This document shows, piece by piece, positions 53,489 to 60,670 of a DNA stretch of 64,000 nucleotides. Source of the stretch: Nocardioides seonyuensis (GTDB lineage: Bacteria; Actinomycetota; Actinomycetes; Propionibacteriales; Nocardioidaceae); assembly GCF_004683965.1 (NCBI RefSeq), contig NZ_CP038436.1, positions 2,232,001-2,296,000 on the forward strand, given 5' to 3'. The position numbers and the translations under genes were made by a program. A model generated the notes under the pieces. That model searched no databases, was not told the DNA's origin, and saw only the letters and a list, made by a program, of their open reading frames with translations. Positions within the stretch are counted from its first letter, which is position 1; each line of letters opens with the position of its first letter.

Positions 53489-54502
53489 GTGACCACAAGA
53501 GGCATCACCGTTCTCGCTGGCAGTCTCGCGGAGACCGTCGACATCACGACCGCTGCCGAGGCTGCGGGCTTCGATGCCGCGTGGTCGGGCGAGTTCCTGA
53601 ACCGGTCGGCCGTGGTCTCGGTCGCTGCCATGGCGGCGGCGACGCGGCACATCGGCGTCGGGACCGCCATTGCCTATGCGGTCGGCCGCTCCCCACTCGT
53701 GCTGGCCAACGACGCGCGCTTCCTCGACGAGCTCAGCGAGGGACGGTTGACCCTCGGCCTCGGGACGGGCACACGCGGCATGATGGTGGGGTGGCACGGC
53801 GTGAAGGACCCGGACGGGCCGGCCTCGCGACTGGAGGAGCTCATTCCCCTGCTGCGTCGGCTGTGGCGCCTGCACGAGGAGCCCGTGGTCCACGAGGGCC
53901 GCTTCTACTCCTGCAATATCACGCCGACCGCCGACATCGAGCCCCCGCTCCGTCCGGAGATCCCGATCTTCACCGCGGGTGTCAACCCGCGCATGATCGA
54001 GGTCGCGGGTCGGGTCGCCGACGGACTGGTCTGCCACCCCACGCTCACCGACCGGTACCTCGCCGACGTGGCTCGCCCGGCAGTGGACCGAGGTGCTCGC
54101 AAGACGGGGCGTGATCCCGGGGCAGTGAAGTTGAAGGGCGTCATCATCACGTCCATCCACGACGACCCCGCGCAAGCTCGTCGGGAGGCGGCTGCCCAGA
54201 TCGCGTTCTACGTCGCCCCGAAGGCGTACGGGCCCGTGATGGAGGCCTCCGGGTTCGGCGAGGAGGCCGCCACGATCCAGACCGCTTTCCGCGCCAAGGA
54301 CCACGACGCCATGGTGGCCGCCGTCTCCGACCGGATGCTCGACGAGATGGCTGCGGCCGGCCCGTTGGACGAGGTACGTCAACGAGTGGCTGCCCTGGAG
54401 AAGCGCTACGACCATGCGGCGTTGTACTCGCCCAGCTTCACGATGAGTGCCGAGAGGGTGCGCGAGAACACGATGAACATCATCGAGGCCTTCAGCCGCT
54501 GA
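53489..54502 (+). CDS. LLM-class F420-dependent oxidoreductase (copy 3)
   Basis: A 337-residue protein, close paralog of the LLM gene at 35280: shared AEAAGFDAAWSGEFLNRSA, AVGRSPLVLANDARFLDELSEGR, LTLGLGTGTRGMM and WRLHEEPVVHEGRFY. GTG 53489 aligns with the paralog start, although GGGAGG abuts it without spacer; a GTG at 53435 would add 18 residues. It ends before a strong bidirectional terminator. It may act on an intermediate of the ligase/ACAD pathway using reduced F420; unproven. Confidence 0.84.
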   Translation: MTTRGITVLAGSLAETVDITTAAEAAGFDAAWSGEFLNRSAVVSVAAMAAATRHIGVGTAIAYAVGRSPLVLANDARFLDELSEGRLTLGLGTGTRGMMVGWHGVKDPDGPASRLEELIPLLRRLWRLHEEPVVHEGRFYSCNITPTADIEPPLRPEIPIFTAGVNPRMIEVAGRVADGLVCHPTLTDRYLADVARPAVDRGARKTGRDPGAVKLKGVIITSIHDDPAQARREAAAQIAFYVAPKAYGPVMEASGFGEEAATIQTAFRAKDHDAMVAAVSDRMLDEMAAAGPLDEVRQRVAALEKRYDHAALYSPSFTMSAERVRENTMNIIEAFSR

Positions 54503-54515
54503 CCCCGGACATGGA

Positions 54516-54542
54516 CGAAGGCCCGTCCCGGGCGGGCCTTCG
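54516..54542. terminator. Bidirectional stem-loop terminator
   Basis: CGAAGGCCCG (54516-54525) and CGGGCCTTCG (54533-54542) form a perfect 10-bp stem around TCCCGGG. It lies between the convergent LLM (ends 54502) and ACAD (ends 54594) genes. Confidence 0.85.
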
Positions 54543-54593
54543 TCGTCGTGCTGTGTGCCGGGACGCCTCGGCGAGAGCGCCGGCCGGGGCAGG

Positions 54594-55727
54594 TCAGAAG
54601 AGCGCCTTCGCGATGATCTCGCGCTGGATCTCGTTGGTCCCGCCGAAGATCGGCGGAGCCAGGGCACGTCGGACCTGGAACTCCATGCCGTACTCCCGGG
54701 CATAGCCCGCGCCGCCCATCAGCTGCATGGCCGCCAGCGCGGTGTCCTTGGCGACCTCGGTCGCGCGCATCTTGGCCATGGCCGAGTCCTGGGCGAGATC
54801 ACTCTCGACCCCGTCGTCGATCGCCTGGGCGACGTCATAGATGAACGACCGGGTCGTGGCGATGTCGGTGGCGAGGTCGGCGACCCGGTGCCGGAGGGCC
54901 TGGAAGTTGCTGATCGACTGCCCGAACGCGTCGCGCTGACGCATGTAGGCGATGGCGTCCTCGAGCGACCGGCGGGCTGCACCGATGCTGAAGGCGGCGA
55001 TGATCATCCGCTCCACACTCAGCCCGCGCATCAGGTGTCCCCAGCCCTGGCCAGGGGTTCCCACGACAGCCGAGGCGGGGACCCTGACGTTGTCGAAGAA
55101 GACGTCGTTGCAGGTTCGGGCCTCCATGGTGACGACCTCGCGCATCTCGATGCCCGGCGTGTCCGTGGGGACCATGAGCAGTGTGAGCCCCTCGTGCTTG
55201 CGGCCGGTCGTCTCCTCGCGGACCAGCAGCAGGAGGTGCTCGGCCACGTGAGCGGCGGAGATCCAGGTCTTCTGCCCGTTGATGACGTACTCGTCGCCGT
55301 CACGGACACCTCGGCACTGGACAGCGCCGAGGTCGGACCCCGTGCCCGGCTCGGACAGCGCAATGGCTTCGATCTTCCCAGCCACGAGGTTCGAGACGAT
55401 CGTCTTCTTCTGCTCCTCGGTTCCCCACTTCAGGTAGGTCTGAGCAGCGGTGAGGCCGGTGGAATAGCCCAGCACGGGCGCCAGACCACGATGGCTCTCC
55501 TCGAGGAAGACACATTCGTCGACCAGGCCCGCGCCGGCGCCGCCGTACTCACTGGGCAGTGAGACGCCCAGCCACCCGAGATCCGCCATCTTCTGGAGGA
55601 TCTCCGGACTGTTGGCCACCGTCTCGTTCTCGGTGAGCGCGTCGCGTTGGGCGAGGGTGCCGAGCTCACGCTGGCAGAAGTCGCGGATGGCGTCGGCGAA
55701 CTCGACCCGCTCGGCATCAAGCCGCAT
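54594..55727 (-). CDS. Acyl-CoA dehydrogenase (copy 5)
   Basis: A 377-residue acyl-CoA dehydrogenase with IALSEPGTGSDLGAV, INGQKTWISAAH, MRQRDAFGQSISNFQALRH, QLMGGAGYAREYGMEFQVRRA and FGGTNEIQREIIAKALF. In the last segment Gly stands where MCAD has its catalytic Glu; the Glu in YAREYGMEF may act instead, as in isovaleryl-CoA dehydrogenase. It is 11 bp downstream of the BadI-like gene on the same strand, so both respond to the operator at 56581. Confidence 0.89.
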   Translation of the reverse strand: MRLDAERVEFADAIRDFCQRELGTLAQRDALTENETVANSPEILQKMADLGWLGVSLPSEYGGAGAGLVDECVFLEESHRGLAPVLGYSTGLTAAQTYLKWGTEEQKKTIVSNLVAGKIEAIALSEPGTGSDLGAVQCRGVRDGDEYVINGQKTWISAAHVAEHLLLLVREETTGRKHEGLTLLMVPTDTPGIEMREVVTMEARTCNDVFFDNVRVPASAVVGTPGQGWGHLMRGLSVERMIIAAFSIGAARRSLEDAIAYMRQRDAFGQSISNFQALRHRVADLATDIATTRSFIYDVAQAIDDGVESDLAQDSAMAKMRATEVAKDTALAAMQLMGGAGYAREYGMEFQVRRALAPPIFGGTNEIQREIIAKALF

Positions 55728-55738
55728 GGCGGCTCGCC

Positions 55739-56533
55739 TCAGTTCCCGCGGTAGGCCGAGAAGTCGGGCTTCCGCTTCTCGCCGAAGGCAGTGATGCCTT
55801 CCTTGGCCTCGGCAGTCTCGCCGAACATCTTCAGCGTCGTGATGGCCAGCTGCCCGACGGCGATCATGTGCTCGGTGTCGGTGTTGAAGGACTGCTTCAG
55901 CACCTTCAGGGCGGTGGGGGAGAACTCCAGCATCTGGTCGGCCCAGGCGCGCACCTCGGCCTTCAGCTGGTCCGCGGGCACGACCCGGTTGACGAGACCC
56001 CAGTCGAGGGCCTCCTCGGCGCTGAGGCGGCGGAGCATGAACCAGATCTCCCGGGCGCGCTTCTCGCCCACCACACGTGCCAGGTAGCTGGAGCCCAGCC
56101 CGGCGTCGAACGAGCCCACGCGGGGACCGTTCTGCCCGAAGGTCGCAGTGTCCGCCGCGATCGTGAGGTCGGCGAGCACGTGCAGCACGTGGCCGCCGCC
56201 GATGGCGAGGCCGTTGACCGCAGCCACGACGGGCTTCGGCACGTCGCGCATGACCCGGTGGAGCGCCTCGACCTCGAAGAGGCCGGACTGCGAGGGACCG
56301 TAGTCGCCGGTCTCGGCACGCTGCTTCTGGTCACCGCCCGAGCAGAATGCCTTGTCGCCGGCGCCGGTCAAGGCGATGACGCCGACCTCGTCACTGCCCC
56401 AGGCCTTCTTGAAGCTCATCACCAGCTCGTCCACCGTCTTCGCCCGGAAGGCGTTGTAACGCTCGGGGCGGTTGATGGTGATCCAAGCGAGGCCGTTCTC
56501 GACCTCGTAGGTCACGTCGGTGAAGTCATCCAT
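55739..56533 (-). CDS. badI: BadI-like 2-ketocyclohexanecarboxyl-CoA hydrolase
   Basis: A 264-residue crotonase resembling Bad[26 protein letters not shown] (residues 62-69), [35 protein letters not shown] and GEKRAREIWFM, with a C-terminal SFNTDTEHM and EKRKPDFSAYRGN. BadI opens the six-membered ring of 2-ketocyclohexanecarboxyl-CoA by water addition to give pimelyl-CoA. It is a paralog of the MenB/BadI-like gene at 42175. ATG 56533 begins MDDFTDVTYE. A FadR-like operator lies 48 bp upstream. Symbol by recalled similarity. Confidence 0.78.
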   Translation of the reverse strand: MDDFTDVTYEVENGLAWITINRPERYNAFRAKTVDELVMSFKKAWGSDEVGVIALTGAGDKAFCSGGDQKQRAETGDYGPSQSGLFEVEALHRVMRDVPKPVVAAVNGLAIGGGHVLHVLADLTIAADTATFGQNGPRVGSFDAGLGSSYLARVVGEKRAREIWFMLRRLSAEEALDWGLVNRVVPADQLKAEVRAWADQMLEFSPTALKVLKQSFNTDTEHMIAVGQLAITTLKMFGETAEAKEGITAFGEKRKPDFSAYRGN

Positions 56534-56580
56534 GAGAGACGTCGTCCCTTTCTTCGAATGGGGTAAGAGGTGGTGGCAAT

Positions 56581-56591
56581 TGGCCTGACCA
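56581..56591. promoter_or_regulatory. FadR-like operator between divergent BadI-like and hotdog genes
   Basis: TGGCCTGACCA keeps ten of the eleven operator positions. Flanking AAT...ATT extends the symmetry. It lies in the 107-bp gap and can control both the leftward BadI-like/ACAD unit and the rightward hotdog gene. Confidence 0.6.
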
Positions 56592-56640
56592 TTTGCAAGA
56601 ATAGACACAAAGGTGTCAACCCCACAACCCTGGAGGTCGG

Positions 56641-57417
56641 ATGAGACTGCACGAGGTGACGATCGTGCCGAGTGCACCGGACACGCTGTTCCTGGGCGGT
56701 TCGACCCGCCAGTCCGAGGACGTGATCGTGGCGGAGATGAGCGTCGGTGAGCACCTCGTCGGCTCCGACGGTCGCGCTGCGGTCGGCGCGCTGGGTGTCC
56801 TGGTCGACAACGTGCTCGGCTACGCACTGATGGCCTCCCTTCCGCCCGACACCTGGTCCATCAGCACGGAGATCTGGGTGGACGTCGTCGGCGTCATGCC
56901 GGTCGAAGGAGTCCTCGTCGGCGAGGCGACACCGAAGCAGGCGGGCTCCTACGCCGTGGGGACCGTGGTCGCCGCCGACGGCAGCCCGGTCGCCGAGTGT
57001 CGTCAGCGTGGTCGACGGTTCCCGGGAGGCATCCCCTCCAGCTCGCACAAGAGCGGGTCCGGTGCGGCTCGTCACGAGGTGCTCGCACCGATCGGCGACT
57101 TCCTGGGATTCCGTCGAGAGCGGGACATCGACCAGTTGGTCGTCGAGCATCGACACTGCAACCAGCGGGACGTGTTGCACGGGGGTGTCTCGCTGGCTGC
57201 TTCCGAGGTCGCCGCCACGGACTCACGCGTGAGGAGCGGGTGCGAGCTCCCGACGGCCTCCGTGCACATCGTCCACGCCCGGGGAGTCCCTGCCGGATCC
57301 AGGATCGACTTCGAGACGACCACGCTGCACGCCGGCCGCACGTTGTGGGTCAGCCAGGTGATCGGGACCGTGGACGGAAAGGTCTGCACCACGGCGACGG
57401 TGACGGCGCAGGAGTAG
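56641..57417 (+). CDS. Double-hotdog thioesterase-like protein
   Basis: A 258-residue protein with two hotdog-like halves: residues about 30-115 (ALGVLVDNVLGYALMAS) and about 150-255 (CNQRDVLHGGVSLAASEVA). The second half has HGG followed by a helix, as in PaaI-type thioesterases. ATG 56641 has GGAGG 5 nt upstream. It may hydrolyse or bind acyl-CoAs of the pathway and shares its upstream operator with the BadI-like gene. Its stop codon lies within a small tandem repeat. Confidence 0.7.
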   Translation: MRLHEVTIVPSAPDTLFLGGSTRQSEDVIVAEMSVGEHLVGSDGRAAVGALGVLVDNVLGYALMASLPPDTWSISTEIWVDVVGVMPVEGVLVGEATPKQAGSYAVGTVVAADGSPVAECRQRGRRFPGGIPSSSHKSGSGAARHEVLAPIGDFLGFRRERDIDQLVVEHRHCNQRDVLHGGVSLAASEVAATDSRVRSGCELPTASVHIVHARGVPAGSRIDFETTTLHAGRTLWVSQVIGTVDGKVCTTATVTAQE

Positions 57418-57454
57418 CCGGGTCTCAGGAGTAGCCCGGTCTCAGGAGTAGCCC
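57409..57454. repeat. 17-bp tandem repeat over the stop codon
   Basis: GGTCTCAGGAGTAGCCC occurs exactly twice in tandem (57421-57437, 57438-57454), after a partial copy at 57409-57420 that includes the hotdog stop codon TAG. It looks like slippage expansion between convergent genes. Confidence 0.9.
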
Positions 57455-57458
57455 TGCC

Positions 57459-57971
57459 TCAAGCCTTGCGACGAACACCCATCGAACCGGAGACAGGGAC
57501 CTGCCAGGTGACGTCGTCCCGCCTGGCGATCCACTTGTCGAAGCCGGCAGCGATGTCGTCCGGATAGGGAGTCGGTCGGCGGGTGTCGAGACTGACGTGG
57601 ACCGTGACGATCTCCAGAGTGGCGGCCAACCAGTCGCCCGTCTGGTTGAGGATGAACGAGAGGAAGTGCGCCGCCTTGTCCGATCGCTCGAGCACCAGCG
57701 GGTGTGCGGTGAAGAGATCCCCTTCGTGCATCTCGCCCAGGTAGCGGATGTGGTGCTCGACGGTGAAGACGCCGAGTCGGCGCCGCTCCCTGTACTCGTC
57801 GTCCACGCCGATGTCGCGGAGCGCGCGATCGGCGCTCATGGCTCCCGCGTCCAGGTAGTGCCTGACGTTCATGTGCCCGTTCGCGTCGATGAACTGGGGG
57901 GCGACCCTGCCATCGTGCGTGTGCGGGATGGCACGAACCTGATCGGTGGAGGGGAACGGTACGGCGCTCAT
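57459..57971 (-). CDS. Hotdog-fold thioesterase-like protein (copy 2)
   Basis: A 170-residue hotdog protein paralogous to the gene at 27305. IDANGHMNVRHYLDAGA corresponds to LDLDGHMSMQRH, FTVEHHIRYLGEMHEGD to FSAEHHVRLFRELSEG, and the C-terminal SGSMGVRRK is shared. The start ATG 57971 gives the same length as that paralog. It probably cleaves an acyl-CoA. It is convergent with the double-hotdog gene. Confidence 0.78.
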   Translation of the reverse strand: MSAVPFPSTDQVRAIPHTHDGRVAPQFIDANGHMNVRHYLDAGAMSADRALRDIGVDDEYRERRRLGVFTVEHHIRYLGEMHEGDLFTAHPLVLERSDKAAHFLSFILNQTGDWLAATLEIVTVHVSLDTRRPTPYPDDIAAGFDKWIARRDDVTWQVPVSGSMGVRRKA

Positions 57972-58114
57972 GTCCGCAACCTAGGCGGCTCGGGGCCTGC
58001 CTGCCACGTGTCATGAGCCGCAACATGTAGAGCGGCACATCGGGAGCACCGCTGTGACTTTGACGAACGTCGGTCGCGATGGTGGTGTGAGCGACGTCTA
58101 GGCGCAGGAAGGAC

Positions 58115-58579
58115 ATGATGACCCTCGAAATCACGGTGGCGGAGCTGGCGAAGGCGGAGAGCTTGGATCTGGGTTCCTCGCCGTGGCAGGTTGTCGAGCA
58201 GCAACGTGTCGACACGTTCGCGGACGCCACGGACGACCATCAATGGATCCATGTCGACCCCGAGCGTGCTGCGGACGGTCCGTTTGGCGGGACCATCGCC
58301 CACGGATATCTCACGCTCTCGCTCGTCCCCTCGCTGTTCAAGCAGCTCCTGGTGATCACCGATCACGCTCGGGGAGCCAACTACGGGCTGGACAAGGTCC
58401 GATTCACCGCGCCGGTGCCGGTGGGCGCCGAGATCAGGCTGACCGCCTCCATCCAGGAGGCCGAGCTCCGCGAGGACGGTGGGGTCCAGTACCGAGTGCG
58501 GCTCGCGATGGAGATCAAGGGCCAGGAACGGCCCGCGATGGTGGGGGAGTCGATCTACGTCACCTATCCAGCCGGTTGA
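58115..58579 (+). CDS. MaoC-like (R)-specific enoyl-CoA hydratase
   Basis: A 154-residue hotdog hydratase with FADATDDHQWIHVDPERA and IAHGYLTLSL, the catalytic Asp and His of MaoC/PhaJ proteins. AGGAAGG precedes ATG 58115. It is a paralog of the MaoC gene at 12171. It would hydrate enoyl-CoAs to (R)-3-hydroxyacyl-CoA. The neighbours do not define a more exact role. Confidence 0.86.
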   Translation: MMTLEITVAELAKAESLDLGSSPWQVVEQQRVDTFADATDDHQWIHVDPERAADGPFGGTIAHGYLTLSLVPSLFKQLLVITDHARGANYGLDKVRFTAPVPVGAEIRLTASIQEAELREDGGVQYRVRLAMEIKGQERPAMVGESIYVTYPAG

Positions 58580-58675
58580 CCGCGTGGGAGCAGTCGCCCA
58601 GGTGGTGTGGCAGTCGACAGAGGCGGCGTTGCTCGGTGGTTGCCGAAACGCTGGAAGGCGCGCAGGGTCGCATGC

Positions 58676-59398
58676 ATGAGTTCTGATGCGCTCCCGCACC
58701 CTGACCGTGTTCATCGTCTCGAGGGTGCGCTCAACCTGCGCGACCTGGGCGGGCTGGTCGGGTCCGACGGAAGGCGGGTCCGCCGGGGACGCATGTTCCG
58801 CAGCGAGTACCCCGGGTTCGCGGACCTGGCGGACGGCGCCGCGGTGCGATCTCTCGGACTGCGCACGGTCGTGGACCTGCGTCGCGGCACGGAGATGAGC
58901 TTCGAGTGCGTCCCCTGGGCGGAGCACGGCGTGGACCATCACCGCTTTCCCCTGTCCGCCGGAGGTGAGAGCTCGTGGCGAGCGCGCTACCACGCCTACC
59001 TCACGAGCCGGCCCGACACGGTGGTCGAGGCGGTCCGTCTCGTGACGACGGCTGCGGCACATCCGGTGCTGTTCCACTGCGCGGCAGGCAAGGACAGGAC
59101 CGGCGTCGTCGCGGCCCTGGTCCTGCTCGTGCTGGGCGTGTCGGAGGAGGAAGTCGTCGCGGACTACGTGCTGACGGAGACGTCGCTGGATCTCGTCCTC
59201 GAGCGGCTCGCGAGCGCCGGCCCCTATGCCGAGATGCTCGCTGGGAGCTCGCTCGATGACCAGCTGCCCCGGGCGCGCAACATGCAGGGGCTCATCGACT
59301 GGCTTGCCGAACGTGGCGGGGCCCGAGAGTGGCTGCAGGCCAACGGCCTGAGCCACGGGCATCTCGAGACCTTCCGCGAACAGGTCCTGGAGCGGTGA
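58676..59398 (+). CDS. Tyrosine-phosphatase-like protein
   Basis: A 240-residue protein of the bacterial tyrosine-protein phosphatase group (PtpB/IphP-like). The signature HCAAGKDRTGV gives nucleophile C135 and phosphate-binding R141; NLRDLGG near residue 20 is the conserved N-terminal motif. ATG 58676 is chosen because residues before it are unconserved. It may dephosphorylate proteins, lipids or small molecules. It stands apart from the catabolic operons. Confidence 0.86.
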   Translation: MSSDALPHPDRVHRLEGALNLRDLGGLVGSDGRRVRRGRMFRSEYPGFADLADGAAVRSLGLRTVVDLRRGTEMSFECVPWAEHGVDHHRFPLSAGGESSWRARYHAYLTSRPDTVVEAVRLVTTAAAHPVLFHCAAGKDRTGVVAALVLLVLGVSEEEVVADYVLTETSLDLVLERLASAGPYAEMLAGSSLDDQLPRARNMQGLIDWLAERGGAREWLQANGLSHGHLETFREQVLER

Positions 59399-59421
59399 GG
59401 CGGGACGCTGTCGAGTCCGCG

Positions 59422-59859
59422 TCATCCTCTCCCGTGGGTCTGCGCGATGTAGACGTCACAATGCGCCTTCTGCGCCACGTCTGCCGCGATGCTGCCCAGG
59501 ATGCGGGCGATGCCCTGCACACGCTTGTTGCCGACGACGATCAGCTCGGCCTCGACCTCCTCGGCGTAAGACACCAGGGCCTTGGCCGGCCTGCCCTCCA
59601 CACTGGCCGCGATGACGCTGATCCCAGGGCTTTGGACGCGGAGCAGCTCGGCCGTTGCCTCGGCATCACGCAGCGCATCCTCACGGGGAGTGAGGTGAAC
59701 AGTGACGTTCTCTGCGCGAACAGTGCGCTCCTCGATGTGCCCGAAGGCTGACACGACGTGCAGCTCGGCGCCGGTGTGGGAGGCGAGGACCGCTGCTCGC
59801 GTCGCTGCCTCGTTCGCGGTCGGCGAGCCGTCGACCCCGGTCACGATTCGTGGCGTCAT
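59422..59859 (-). CDS. Universal stress protein (UspA family)
   Basis: A 145-residue single Usp domain starting RIVTGVDGSPTANEAA and containing VGNKRVQGIARILGSIA, close to the ATP-binding Gly-rich motif. A strong AGGAGGTAAGGG ribosome site precedes the ATG. It would bind ATP and act in stress physiology. It is divergent from the F420 genes; an inverted repeat lies upstream. Confidence 0.88.
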   Translation of the reverse strand: MTPRIVTGVDGSPTANEAATRAAVLASHTGAELHVVSAFGHIEERTVRAENVTVHLTPREDALRDAEATAELLRVQSPGISVIAASVEGRPAKALVSYAEEVEAELIVVGNKRVQGIARILGSIAADVAQKAHCDVYIAQTHGRG

Positions 59860-59916
59860 CCCTTACCTCCTGGCAGGACTTCGTGCTGGTTGGTATATCA
59901 ATTTCAAAGACACTAC

Positions 59917-59929
59917 CATTGGACCAATG
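59917..59929. promoter_or_regulatory. 13-bp palindrome between Usp and F420 genes
   Basis: CATTGG-A-CCAATG is a perfect inverted repeat 58 bp upstream of the Usp start and 90 bp upstream of npdG. On the minus strand it contains TGGTCCAA, like the operator at 19323, but the second half differs, so membership of that regulon is doubtful. Confidence 0.35.
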
Positions 59930-60018
59930 TCTCGCGGAGGGTCCCGAAGGATGGGGCGCCTCGTGCCACCCGAGCCAATGGCCCTCACAAGCCCCCCGAA
60001 CACTCACCAGGAGCACAG

Positions 60019-60669
60019 ATGAGCATCACCGATCAGACCATCGCGATACTCGGTGGCACCGGCCCGCAGGGTCGCGGTCTGGCGCGGCGCTTCGCTGCGG
60101 CTGGTCTCGACGTCGTGATCGGCAGCCGTTCGGCCGAGCGGGCCGCCACGACGGCTGCTGAACTGACAGGTTCGGTCCGCGGTGCGTCGAACGCGGAGGC
60201 GGCCGCCGCCGGCGACGTCGTACTCGTCGTGGTGCCGTGGGACGGACACAAGGAGCTGCTCGAGTTGCTGGCGCCCGTGCTCGCCGGCAAGCTGGTGGTC
60301 GACTGCGTCAACCCGTTGGGCTTCGACAAGCAGGGTGCCTATGCGCTGCCGGTCGAGGAGGGCTCGGCCACCCAGCAGGCCGCGGCGGTGCTTCCGGACT
60401 CACGTGTGGTGGGTGCCTTCCACAATGTCTCGGCAGTGCTGCTGGAGGATCCGGAGGCCGTCTCGATCGAGACCGACGTGCTGGTTCTCGGCGACGACCG
60501 CGAGGCAACGGATCTAGTCCAGGCGCTGGCCGACGTCGTGCCCGGCATGCGCGGCGTCTACGCCGGGAGGCTGCGAAACGCTCATCAGGTCGAGGCGCTC
60601 ACCGCCAACCTGATCAGCATCAACCGCCGCTACAAGGCCCATGCGGGCGTTCGCGTCACGGACGTGTGA
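60019..60669 (+). CDS. npdG: NADPH-dependent F420 reductase
   Basis: A 216-residue Rossmann protein of the F420H2:NADP+ oxidoreductase (Fno/NpdG) family. [19 protein letters not shown] is the NADP motif and [10 protein letters not shown] the 2'-phosphate pocket. NPLGFDKQG and VGAFHNVSA are typical of the family. It makes reduced F420 from NADPH for F420-dependent enzymes such as the LLM proteins. ATG 60019 has AGGAG 5 nt upstream. It leads the F420 operon, one base before fbiC. Confidence 0.88.
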   Translation: MSITDQTIAILGGTGPQGRGLARRFAAAGLDVVIGSRSAERAATTAAELTGSVRGASNAEAAAAGDVVLVVVPWDGHKELLELLAPVLAGKLVVDCVNPLGFDKQGAYALPVEEGSATQQAAAVLPDSRVVGAFHNVSAVLLEDPEAVSIETDVLVLGDDREATDLVQALADVVPGMRGVYAGRLRNAHQVEALTANLISINRRYKAHAGVRVTDV

Positions 60670-60670
60670 G

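Noticed and set aside
57421..57454. Tandem repeats as a CRISPR array
   Set aside because: Units are 17 bp, directly abutting and without spacers; no cas genes are present.
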